Below are positions 56,128 to 64,000 of a stretch of DNA of 64,000 bases, one piece after another (within the stretch, counting starts at the first letter, position 1; every line of letters starts with the position of its first letter). The notes beneath the pieces were generated by a model that searched no databases, was not told the DNA's origin, and saw only the letters and a list, made by a program, of their open reading frames with translations. The position numbers and the translations under genes are program-made. The stretch comes from Alphaproteobacteria bacterium (GTDB lineage Bacteria; Pseudomonadota; Alphaproteobacteria; Rhizobiales; Xanthobacteraceae), in contig VAZV01000150.1 of NCBI GenBank assembly GCA_005884765.1, positions 1 through 64,000 on the forward strand, given 5' to 3'.

Positions 56128-57391
56128 GATCGGCTCCCGACGATCCAAACCACCCGGTCAGGAAGCTTGGTAGGCCGCGTTCATGTCCGGTATCGACGCT
56201 CAGCTCGACGCTCATGCCGACGCGCAATTGGGGTTTTCCGGGCACATTCGTCACGCTGACGCGCATCGGGATCCGCTGCACGACCTTGACCCAGTTGCCG
56301 CTGGTATTTTCGGCCGGCAGCAACGAAAAGCTCGAGGCGGATGCCGGGCTGATGCTGTCGACGGTGCCGGTCCAGCGATGGCCCGGATAAGTGTCAACCT
56401 CCACTGTCACTTGCTGTCCGGGTTTGACATAGGTCAGCTCGGTTTCCTTCGGGCTCGCCTGAACCCAGACATGATCGCTCGAGACAATGTTAAACGCGGT
56501 TGCCGCCGCGGCAAGATATTGGCCGGGCTGCAAAGAAGGCACGTTGGTGACGATGCCCGCGAACGGCGCGTGTACTACCGTGTGGGCCAATTGGCGCGCC
56601 GCTTCGTCGCGCGCGGCAACGGCATCCTTGTATCTGGGATGATTTTCGATCGGCGCATTGGGGTCGCCGTTGAGGTTGGCGGCAAGCCCGGCCAGCTGTT
56701 GCTGCAGTGAGGCTAGCTTCTGCTGCGAGTTCTGCAGCGTATTGCGGGCCGCATCATAGGTGGCCTTTGGGGTAAAGTTGTTGGCGATCAATTGCTCCTG
56801 GCGCTGGAAGTTGACCGTGTTGAAGTCGACATCCTTCTGCGCCTGTTCGACCTGGGCCTGCATGTTGCGATAGCTTGCCTGGAGCGCAATCAGATCGTTG
56901 TGCGTATTGCCCACCTGAGCTTCGGCGCGATCCAGCGCGAGTCGAAATTGCAGCGGATCGAGCTTGAACAGGATGTCGCCCTTGGCGACGTTTTGATTGT
57001 CGTGCACCAGTACCTGCGTGACGATGCCGGAGACGTCGGTCGACAACCCGACCATATCGGCCTGGACATAGGCATTATCGGTCGACATCACGGCGCCGCC
57101 GGTCACATAGAAATAGCCGCCGGCGATCAACGCCACCGGCAACAGCGCCAACAGCAGCGTTCGCCGCCATGATTTCTTTGGTGCCGGCGCGCTCGCTGCG
57201 TCCTGCCGTCCGCGCGGCCCTTCTGACGGCGCGGGTTCGGGCTTGCGATCTTCCGGGCGAGGCGCCTCCGCCGTCGCCGGCCGCTCGTTTGCAATCGGCG
57301 GGCTGCGGTCGAGATGGTGAACATTCGCTTCGACGGCGCGCGCCTTTGCATGCCCGGAATTGCCGGGATTGGTCCCCTTCAGATTAGCCAT
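56120..57391 (-). CDS. emrA: EmrA-type membrane fusion protein
   Basis: 423 aa. A long proline/charged cytoplasmic N-terminus (about 75 residues), one membrane helix (LLLALLPVALIAGGYFYV), lipoyl halves (STDVSGIVTQVLVHDNQNVA and HAPFAGIVTNVPSLQPGQYL), long alpha-hairpin, then barrel. NAYVQADMVGLS is the EmrA signature. Overlaps marR by 8 bp and emrB by 8 bp, a tightly coupled operon. Confidence 0.93.
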   Translation of the reverse strand: MANLKGTNPGNSGHAKARAVEANVHHLDRSPPIANERPATAEAPRPEDRKPEPAPSEGPRGRQDAASAPAPKKSWRRTLLLALLPVALIAGGYFYVTGGAVMSTDNAYVQADMVGLSTDVSGIVTQVLVHDNQNVAKGDILFKLDPLQFRLALDRAEAQVGNTHNDLIALQASYRNMQAQVEQAQKDVDFNTVNFQRQEQLIANNFTPKATYDAARNTLQNSQQKLASLQQQLAGLAANLNGDPNAPIENHPRYKDAVAARDEAARQLAHTVVHAPFAGIVTNVPSLQPGQYLAAAATAFNIVSSDHVWVQASPKETELTYVKPGQQVTVEVDTYPGHRWTGTVDSISPASASSFSLLPAENTSGNWVKVVQRIPMRVSVTNVPGKPQLRVGMSVELSVDTGHERGLPSFLTGWFGSSGADHA

Positions 57392-57854
57392 GATTTACTC
57401 TCTTGTGTCCTGCAACCGACGAAACGCACGCGTCCGTCAGATTTGCTTTCAGTGCCTGTAACGTCTTCAGCAAGTGCTCGATGTCGGCGTCCGGGACTCC
57501 CGCGAGCGCCTCCCCGCGGGTAACCGCACCAAGCCCGTGGAGCAGCGTCAGTTTCGGACCCGCGGCGGGCGTGAGATGCAAGAGCCAGACCCGCCGGTCG
57601 GACGGATCCGGACGCCGCTCTATCAGCCCGAAGACCTGAAGCTTGTCGACGATGCGGCCAAGCGTGATCGGCTCGATTTCCAACAGCTCCGCCAAGCCAC
57701 TTTGGTTGATGCCTTCATGGAGCGACAGATACGCGAGAACCTGCCATTGCGAGCGCGTCAAGCCGGAGCCGCGCGCGTGTCGCTCAAAGCGCCGCTTCAA
57801 CAGCCGGGCGACTTCGTGCAGCAGAAATCCAAGCGTCGGGGCATTCTGTTTCAT
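57384..57854 (-). CDS. MarR-family regulator
   Basis: 156 aa from ATG 57854 (GGAAGGGA upstream; an earlier ATG at 57866 lacks one). MarR winged helix: SQWQVLAYLSLHEGINQSGL, LLEIEPITLGRIVDKLQ, and wing RRPDPSDRRVWLLHLT. Probable repressor of emrAB, EmrR/MprA-like, with an inverted-repeat operator candidate just upstream. Confidence 0.92.
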   Translation of the reverse strand: MKQNAPTLGFLLHEVARLLKRRFERHARGSGLTRSQWQVLAYLSLHEGINQSGLAELLEIEPITLGRIVDKLQVFGLIERRPDPSDRRVWLLHLTPAAGPKLTLLHGLGAVTRGEALAGVPDADIEHLLKTLQALKANLTDACVSSVAGHKRVNHG

Positions 57855-57874
57855 GGTCCCTTCCATTCGTAAGC

Positions 57875-57891
57875 AAGCTTATAATGAGCTT
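57875..57891. promoter_or_regulatory. Candidate MarR operator
   Basis: Inverted repeat AAGCT-N7-AGCTT, 20 bp before the marR ATG and overlapping the end of the patatin gene. Arms and spacing fit MarR-type sites. Confidence 0.5.
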
Positions 57892-59101
57892 AGATATGTA
57901 ATTTTTCAAGGACTCGAAACTCCTGCTCACGCGATTGGGAAGGGCATGATGTGTCACATCTCATTGCAACCTGGCGCGCCCAGAAGTCACCGGCTTTGGC
58001 CTTGTCGTATCCGTATTGATAGAGAGCGCGCATGTAGCTTGTCTCGAAACCGAACGAGCCTGGCGAAGGAAGGTCCTTGTCGATGTAAGTCAGGTTGAAT
58101 CCGAAGTTGTTGCGGCGAGCCAAGTCATAGGTTTCGAAGAGCACCGAACGAATTTGCGTCTTCGTGACGGAAGCAGAAGCTCGCGCGGCGATGTCGATCG
58201 TGCTGTTAGGCACCAGCTGGAAGTCGCGCTCTACCTTGTCGTTGACCAGGACATAGATGTTCATGCGCAGACCTCTGGCGAACGCGCCGTTTCGCAGCAA
58301 AAATGCTTCCGGCAAGGTCAGGACCGGCGCCGTCACCCCGCCATCCACGTGCATCTCCTGAAAGCGATGTCCGTTCGCTTCTGCATCGATCAGCATCGGA
58401 GGAAAAACCACCGGGATGCTTGCGGACGCGGCCAGCACATCCCTGAATAAATTCAGCGCCTGGGCGGACCTGATCGCAGCAATGCGGCCCACGTCCCAGA
58501 TCACCGTGCGTTGCGTATCGAGATTGGTCGTTACGATGAGAAGCTTTCGGCCCTTGGCGTTTTCGGCGGCGATTGCCGCGAGCAAATCCTGGCTGATATA
58601 GCGGGCGACGAGTTCGCGCAGATGCGTATTGCCAAACAGGCCCGATCCGAAAACAGCGTGCACGATGTTTGGCGCATTGAGCAGGCTTTCAGCCATGCCG
58701 CTGGTGTAGACCTCTCGCAAGGTCGCGTCGTAGGCAGGACCGAGGAACGCAAAGGGCGCAATCAGCGCGCCCGTGCTCACCCCGGAGACCGCCGAAAATT
58801 CCGGACGCGTGCCGGCGGCAGACCAGCCATTGAGCACACCCGCGCCATATGCGCCGTCAGCACCGCCGCCTGACAATGCGAGATAGCTGAGCGGACCGGG
58901 GCGAAAGCTCGCATTTGACTTGAGAAAGCTCGATGCCGGCTCGTCCGCATAGGTACGCAATTCCCTGAGATCCAGCACCGTCGAGGATGCCGCATCGGAG
59001 GCTGTATAAGATGTGCGCGGCAGCGAGCTGCAACCGGCAAGAACGAGCACGACAGCCAGAACGGCGAATGGCCAGACAGTCAACCATCGACGAAAACGCA
59101 T
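57890..59101 (-). CDS. Patatin-like phospholipase lipoprotein
   Basis: 403 aa. Lipoprotein signal with lipobox LAGC (Cys24). Patatin fold: oxyanion region SGGGADGAYGAG, nucleophile Ser109 in GVSTG, catalytic Asp253 in HVDGG. Hydrolyses acyl chains from lipids, anchored in the periplasmic leaflet. It lies between tetR (42 bp upstream) and marR-emrAB, all in one orientation, suggesting envelope-lipid repair together with drug export. Confidence 0.9.
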   Translation of the reverse strand: MRFRRWLTVWPFAVLAVVLVLAGCSSLPRTSYTASDAASSTVLDLRELRTYADEPASSFLKSNASFRPGPLSYLALSGGGADGAYGAGVLNGWSAAGTRPEFSAVSGVSTGALIAPFAFLGPAYDATLREVYTSGMAESLLNAPNIVHAVFGSGLFGNTHLRELVARYISQDLLAAIAAENAKGRKLLIVTTNLDTQRTVIWDVGRIAAIRSAQALNLFRDVLAASASIPVVFPPMLIDAEANGHRFQEMHVDGGVTAPVLTLPEAFLLRNGAFARGLRMNIYVLVNDKVERDFQLVPNSTIDIAARASASVTKTQIRSVLFETYDLARRNNFGFNLTYIDKDLPSPGSFGFETSYMRALYQYGYDKAKAGDFWARQVAMRCDTSCPSQSREQEFRVLEKLHI

Positions 59102-59143
59102 TACTTTTTGCTCTGCTCTTTATTCTGGTTCTGCTTGCTATCC

Positions 59144-59821
59144 TCAGCGCGCTCTCACGCTGTTCAAGAAGAGCTCGACGGCAGCGCGTCTCCGCCGCTC
59201 CAGAAACTCCGCGTCGATCGCGATGCCGTGCAGGGCAAGCCGGGTGGAATGCCCGAGCAGAAGATTCAGGAACAGGTCGGCGGCGAGTTCGGGGTCATCC
59301 ACTTTGATCTCGCCGCGAGCGGCAAACTGCTGAAGCAGAATCGCCACGCCCCGGATCCCGCGCAGCCAGCCATCCTCGTGTGCAAGCCTTGCCAATTCCG
59401 GGAATTGAACGGCCTGCGCCGCCAGAATTCGCTGCAACGTGGCGCACTCCGGCATGCGCGCTTGCGCAAGCATGTGCCGGCTAAGCTCATGCAAGGTCGT
59501 CTCGATATTTTTGGGATTGCTGTCGGTGGCCTGGGCCTCGGCTGCCGCCGATAGAGGAGCCAGCCAATCTCGAATCCTGCCGCGGAGGACTGCCGCGAAC
59601 AAATCGCGCTTGTCGCGGTAACGCGCATAGACCGTCGGCTTGCCGACCCCCGCTGCCTCAGCGACGGCATCGATGGATGTTCCGTCAAAACCCCGCTCCA
59701 TGAACAGCGTCGTTGCGACGTCGAGCAACCGCGCGTCACGGCGCAAGGCTTCCTCGCGGGTGGGACGACCGCCACTCCCCCGCCGCGCGGGGCGTTCGGC
59801 AATAATTCCCTCGCTCGACAT
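59144..59821 (-). CDS. TetR-family repressor
   Basis: 225 aa. Basic N-terminal tail, then the TetR helix-turn-helix: LLDVATTLFMERGFDGTSID, AVAEAAGVGKPTVYARYRDK. C-terminal ligand domain of the AcrR/TetR_C type. First gene of the patatin-marR-emrAB series, with a near-perfect palindrome upstream as its operator. Confidence 0.93.
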   Translation of the reverse strand: MSSEGIIAERPARRGSGGRPTREEALRRDARLLDVATTLFMERGFDGTSIDAVAEAAGVGKPTVYARYRDKRDLFAAVLRGRIRDWLAPLSAAAEAQATDSNPKNIETTLHELSRHMLAQARMPECATLQRILAAQAVQFPELARLAHEDGWLRGIRGVAILLQQFAARGEIKVDDPELAADLFLNLLLGHSTRLALHGIAIDAEFLERRRRAAVELFLNSVRAR

Positions 59822-59857
59822 CCATAATTCTCCTTGTCAGGCCGCACGGTCCACTAT

Positions 59858-59878
59858 AAAACCATACCGTATCGTTTT
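59858..59878. promoter_or_regulatory. Candidate TetR operator
   Basis: AAAACCATACCGTATCGTTTT: a 21 bp palindrome with a single mismatched pair, 37 bp before tetR. The CATACCGTAT core is typical of AcrR/TetR efflux repressors. Confidence 0.75.
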
Positions 59879-60117
59879 GTTACTGGCTAGTGGTAAATGC
59901 GGTCGGCAACCCAATTGAGCGCTGCGAAAGGTTCATTGAGGCGTTTGGGCGACAGGAATCGCGGAACTCAAGGGTTCCCGATGCGGCAGCCGGTTTGTGG
60001 GATCGAGCCCCCACCCCGACCGGGCGTCGCGACGCAGCGGCCGGCCGGCGGGAAATCGCCGTCCCTCTCCCGAGGCCGGCCGTCTGCGCAACCCACCGGC
60101 ACTTATCGCGAGGCGAC

Positions 60118-60545
60118 ATGAACAATGCGTACATATCCGCTTTCGCCGCTCTCGCAGGCTCGGGGATTGGCGCGATCGCTTCATTCGCGACGACCTGGTT
60201 GACGCAGGACGCGCAGGAGCGTGCCCGACGCGTTGCTCAGGCGATGACTCGGCGCGAACGTCTATATGGTGAGTTCATCGAAGAGGCTTCGAAGTTATTT
60301 ACCGACGCCCTTACCCATCAATTCGACGATCCCTCAAAATTTGTCCGGCTTTACGCCCTTGTCGGGAAGTTGCGGCTCTGCGCCCCTAGTAACGTCATTG
60401 CAAAGGCAGAGGAGGTCATGCAACACATCGTCGAAGTCTACCACCTCCCAACAGAGATTTCAGCAATCCGGAAGACAGGCAGCGGGACGACGTCGATGTG
60501 CTTCGGGCGTTCAGCGAAGCTTGTCGCGAAGACTTGGGCGTTTAG
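60118..60545 (+). pseudogene. Hypothetical membrane-anchored protein, frameshifted near the end
   Basis: ATG 60118 starts an N-terminal membrane helix (ISAFAALAGSGIGAIASFAT) and a helical cytoplasmic domain (MTRRERLYGEFIEEASKLFT, FVRLYALVGKLRL). After HLPTEI (about 60455) the frame turns to basic nonsense, while the next frame reads FSNPEDRQRDDVDVLRAFSE and ends ACREDLGV at 60545. One base is missing near 60455-60460. Function unknown; the type is widespread in this lineage. Confidence 0.72.
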
Positions 60546-61129
60546 ATAGTGGCCCACGCGGATGCCGCCGACGAAGAAAACGCCTCTGCGATCTCTCGAT
60601 CAAGAGCCGTTTGCCGACCTTCACGATCGCTCCATTTGGAGGAAGCGGCGGAGCGACATGTGCGGGGTCCGGCAGCTAGCGCTGAGCTGGATGATCTAGC
60701 CGAGGCAGGAATCGATTCGGAATCCGTGCTACAACGTGATCGGGGAGTCTCGTGAAAGCAACTGCATGACCCTTCGGGTCTTTCACGATCTGTGACGAGG
60801 AACTAACCCCAGTTACATACCCCTTCCGAATTTAGGAGATCACTAGAAGCTTGCTGCTAAATGAGATTCTTCCTGCAAGTACGTTGATGCACAAATATGC
60901 CACTCGATACCCGACTTGCACGTTCGGTTATTACTGATCCCGGAACCGAAATGATCGAGCATAATCTTTTGCTTCTGCATCAATCGGAGCGGTTGAGCCC
61001 CACATGCGCGGCCTGATGCCGCCATCTCCATTGAAGGGCGCGGCGCCTCATCAGGCGGTGTGAGACACGACAATGCCGGTCGGCCAGTTCTCGACTGCCC
61101 TGCACCACCAATATTTCCGAATTTGATTT
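60546..61129. other. Intergenic region holding repeat copy B
   Basis: Contains the 145 bp repeat (60609-60752); otherwise no supported gene. Confidence 0.5.
60609..60752 (+). repeat. Dispersed 145 bp repeat, copy B
   Basis: From GTTTGCCGACCTTCACGATC to GTGCTACAACGTGATCGGGG and AGTCTCG; same orientation as copy A at 49896-50040. In this copy one frame is open through the repeat (SLHLEEAAERHVRGP, then AELDDLAEAGIDSESVLQ), suggesting that the repeat derives from a gene end. Confidence 0.85.
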
Positions 61130-64000
61130 CTAAGAGGCAGCTCGCGAAACTGCGCCCCACTGCAACAAGTTGAGTTGCGCTTTCGCAGTCTTCAAGTCGG
61201 CAGTTTCAAAGCCCTCGCTGAAACGATCGTACACCGGCTGCAGAAGGCTGCGGGCCTCGGCGATTCGGCCTTGATCCTGCTGTAAGCGCGCGAGGCTTGT
61301 GGATGTTCGCAGCTCCCATGACAGGGCGCCTTGCGGGCGCGCCCAATCGAGCGAGCGCAAGAAGTGCTCCTCGGCCGCCCTAGCGGCCTGCGGCGCACCC
61401 TCCCGCAGGATGAGTTCGCCTTTGATGCGCAGGAGCTCGGCAACGCACCAGCGCTCCTCGGTGTGCTCGGATCGCGCGAGCGCCTCGTCGATTGCCAAAA
61501 GCCCTTCGGCGGCTTTGCCGTCACGACCGAGGGCGTCCGCAATCTCGGCGAGGAATGGAGTGTAAAGGAGGCTAAGCGCGTTCTGAGGGACGCGGCTGAA
61601 CGCGGAGCGCAGAAGCTTCAACCCGGCGCCAGTGTTGCCACGCTTGATGAGCAGCACGCCCGCAAAACATCGTCCCGCGACGTTCCACAACTCAAGCGCG
61701 TGCCTAGCGGAAAGATCCATGAGCGTCTTTACGTATCGCTCCGCCAAGGTCAGATCGCCGACGAGAAGCGCGACGGGGCAGGCAGACTGAAGCAGGGTAA
61801 CGACCAGCGACACCGGGTGATCGCTGGCGCGAGGGTCGACTACATTGCGTTCGACGCTACGCATGGCTTGGTCGGCGAGTCCCTGCAGCCAGAGTATTCG
61901 GGAGTAATAGGCACGCGCCAATAGCCGCTGGTCATATTGAAACCTGATGATGTGCGACCTCTTGGCGACATAGCGGGCCAGCATGCGCTCGATGTGCCGC
62001 CGCGCACCTTCTTGGTCACCCAAGGCACCCAGCGCGACGCCGACCAGACGGTCGCCGATTGCCCCGTCGGCAGGATCGGCCGTTGTCGCCGCATAGGTGC
62101 AGAATCTTTCGGCTACCCCCAGCGCCGTCCGATATTGGCCGCTCGTGAACCACTCGCTAAACAAGGCCCAAAGCGCTCGCAGGCGATAATCCGCATCGTC
62201 GAGACTTTCCGCGATCTCAAGCGCGGTTGTCCAGGCGGCTAACGTCTCGGGGCAGGAGCCCTTCGTCAGATACACCGCAGAGCCAAGCGCCGCATACAAT
62301 TGCATATTGCGACGTGCATCTCGACTCTCGACGGGACCGGAAAGCGCCCGCTCGACGCGACCGCGACATTCCTCCATCAGCGACAAGAGCACCCACAGCG
62401 GTACCGCAGCCACCGTCAGCGCTACGCCGATTTCGGCGGCGCCAGTTGGCGAGAACGCCCAATCCAAAGCCGCGCGCACCTGTCCGATTTGACGGCCGTA
62501 GCGCGCCAGCCAGGCGGGCGCTGGCAAAGTCTCCAGCTCTATTTCGGATCTTTCAAAGAGACGCCGGTAATAATCCGCATGGCGTCGTGCCACTTGTTCG
62601 AACTCGCCGCTTTCGGCGAGCTTCTCCAGGGCGTAGACGCGTGTGGTCTCGTGTAGCCGATGATGCGCAATCGCGCCTCCGGCCTCCAGGGTAACGAGAG
62701 ATTTCGTGACGAGGTTCGCTAACGAGCGGACCACATCGGACACGGCGATCTCGTCATCCGCCGCAACCAAACTTGCGGCTTCTGCGGTAAAGTCGCCGGC
62801 GAACACGGCAAGTCGCCGCATGACCAAACGTTCGGGCTCGGGCAGCAACTCATAACTCCAGTCCAGCGTTGCGCGCAGCGTCTGGTGGCGCGGCAGCGCC
62901 GTTCGGCGGCCGCTGGTCAGCATCCCCAAGTGATCATTCAAGCTGGCGGCGACCTGCTGGAGCCCGAGCGTGGCGACGCGAGTTGCCGCAAAATCGATGG
63001 CCAACGGGATACCATCGAGGCGCCGACAGATTGCAGCAATTGCCGGAAGGTTCTCTCCATTTGGCGAGAAATCCGAATGCACGGCCCTGGTCGTGGCGAT
63101 GAAAAGCTGCACCGCGCTGCGACCAAGCATATCGTCGGGTTCCTCATGCTGCGAGGGTACATCCAACGGCGGAACGCGGTAAACGTACTCGCCCTCGATC
63201 GTCAGGATCTCGCGGCTCGTCGCAAGAATGGTGGTTCGCGGACACATGCGCACGATCGTTTCCGCTAACCTGGCTGCTGCGTCGATCACGTGTTCGCAAT
63301 TATCGAGAACAAGCAGAAGTCTCTGTGCTCCGATGGCCCGAGCGACGGACTCTGCGGAAATCTCGTCGCCGCCCAATTTCAAGCTGAGGCCCCCTGCCAC
63401 GGCGGACGGTACCAGCCCCGGATCCGACAGTGACACCAGTTCGACGAGCCGAACATCACCCTGAAAGCTCGGAAACAAGCCGCGGGCCACCTCGAATGCC
63501 AACCTGGTTTTGCCGATTCCCCCCGGCCCGGTCAGCGTGACCACCCGGTAGGCGGATAGAAGACCGCGCAAATGCTGCACGGCATTGGTTCGACCGACCA
63601 GTTCGGATGCTGCCGCAGGCAAATTGGTTTGAAATGGCTCGGCCGGGCTTCGCATCGGTTCGAGATCCATCGAGTCTACTGACGATGTGCTCTCCCGGGA
63701 TGTCCACGCACCGAGTAGACGATAGCCACGACCGGAGGCCGTCTTCAGTATTCCGCGATCCGAACCGAGCGCCTTGCGAATCGCAGATATGTGAAACTGG
63801 AGCGTATTGTCCTCCACGATCGCGCCCGGCCAAATGCGAGCCGAGAGGTCGTTCCTGGTGACAAGCTCACCTGCCGACTGAACCAGAACTTCGATGATTT
63901 CGAATGCGCGGCCTCCGACCGGGACTGGCACTCCACGCGCTCGCAGTTCACGCCGAGCGAGATCAACCTCCCACTCGCCCGACTCGTACACCAGTTGTCG
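61130..64000 (-). CDS. Winged-helix/NB-ARC-like transcriptional regulator (N-terminus beyond the window)
   Basis: At least 953 aa; the frame is still open at 64000, so the true start may lie outside. N-terminal OmpR-type winged helix (VGGRAFEIIEVLVQSAGELV, HISAIRKALGSDRGIL), then an AAA/NB-ARC-like ATPase with Walker A GPGGIGKTRLA and Walker B LLLVLDNCEH, an arginine-containing TTILATSRE, and a long C-terminal TPR-like solenoid. Architecture matches LuxR/AfsR-like signal-integrating regulators common in rhizobia. Target and effector unknown. Confidence 0.88.
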   Translation of the reverse strand, partial: RQLVYESGEWEVDLARRELRARGVPVPVGGRAFEIIEVLVQSAGELVTRNDLSARIWPGAIVEDNTLQFHISAIRKALGSDRGILKTASGRGYRLLGAWTSRESTSSVDSMDLEPMRSPAEPFQTNLPAAASELVGRTNAVQHLRGLLSAYRVVTLTGPGGIGKTRLAFEVARGLFPSFQGDVRLVELVSLSDPGLVPSAVAGGLSLKLGGDEISAESVARAIGAQRLLLVLDNCEHVIDAAARLAETIVRMCPRTTILATSREILTIEGEYVYRVPPLDVPSQHEEPDDMLGRSAVQLFIATTRAVHSDFSPNGENLPAIAAICRRLDGIPLAIDFAATRVATLGLQQVAASLNDHLGMLTSGRRTALPRHQTLRATLDWSYELLPEPERLVMRRLAVFAGDFTAEAASLVAADDEIAVSDVVRSLANLVTKSLVTLEAGGAIAHHRLHETTRVYALEKLAESGEFEQVARRHADYYRRLFERSEIELETLPAPAWLARYGRQIGQVRAALDWAFSPTGAAEIGVALTVAAVPLWVLLSLMEECRGRVERALSGPVESRDARRNMQLYAALGSAVYLTKGSCPETLAAWTTALEIAESLDDADYRLRALWALFSEWFTSGQYRTALGVAERFCTYAATTADPADGAIGDRLVGVALGALGDQEGARRHIERMLARYVAKRSHIIRFQYDQRLLARAYYSRILWLQGLADQAMRSVERNVVDPRASDHPVSLVVTLLQSACPVALLVGDLTLAERYVKTLMDLSARHALELWNVAGRCFAGVLLIKRGNTGAGLKLLRSAFSRVPQNALSLLYTPFLAEIADALGRDGKAAEGLLAIDEALARSEHTEERWCVAELLRIKGELILREGAPQAARAAEEHFLRSLDWARPQGALSWELRTSTSLARLQQDQGRIAEARSLLQPVYDRFSEGFETADLKTAKAQLNLLQWGAVSRAAS

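Overview
The window looks like chromosomal DNA from an alphaproteobacterium of the Bradyrhizobium/Rhodopseudomonas type (Nitrobacteraceae). The evidence is GC-rich coding sequence, a CIRCE-controlled groESL pair, many short lineage-type hypothetical proteins, and SorAB, isoquinoline-oxidoreductase-like, EmrAB and RND gene sets. This placement is inferred from protein style; no rRNA or other marker gene is present.

Layout. 1-1233: partial PHA-depolymerase-type esterase behind a ribbon-helix-helix regulator. 1563-4441: CIRCE, groES, groEL, terminator, a candidate small RNA and a phasin-like gene. 4.7-9.2 kb: small orphan genes (one PilZ) mixed with gene remnants. 9.3-13.3 kb: sulfite dehydrogenase sorA-sorB behind a TAXI-type binding protein and a Sel1-like membrane protein. 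14.0-15.1 kb: fused remnants of an HxlR regulator and kdpD. 15.5-21.4 kb: small hypothetical genes, a DapA-like protein without the catalytic lysine, and a membrane cNMP-binding protein. 22.2-25.2 kb: first EmrAB pump. 25.6-35.3 kb: hydrolase, IorAB-like oxidoreductase with AraC regulator, aldo-keto reductase, an NmrA-like gene with an internal stop, and a serine hydrolase divergent from a LysR gene. 35.7-41.6 kb: exported small proteins, two COG4705-like membrane proteins, PepSY protein and a QseBC-type two-component system. 41.7-49.3 kb: LysR regulator divergent from an operon of RND pump, fusion protein, OpgC-like acyltransferase and two membrane proteins. 49.7-53.9 kb: excisionase-like gene, LysR, and an in-frame aldo-keto reductase/AraC chimera. 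54.3-59.9 kb: operon tetR, patatin lipase, marR, emrA, emrB. 60-64 kb: frameshifted gene, second copy of a 145 bp repeat, and a large winged-helix/NB-ARC-like regulator running off the end.

Two themes stand out. First, efflux and envelope functions with local regulators: three pumps, each with a repressor or activator next to it, and a two-component system whose likely 11-bp-periodic binding sites lie between it and a divergent membrane protein; a related site lies before the RND operon. Second, gene decay: at least four frameshifts, one in-frame stop, several truncated regulators and two chimeric junctions, consistent with a recombination-prone accessory segment (or, for the frameshifts, partly with sequence errors). 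No tRNA, rRNA, CRISPR array or intact insertion sequence was seen.
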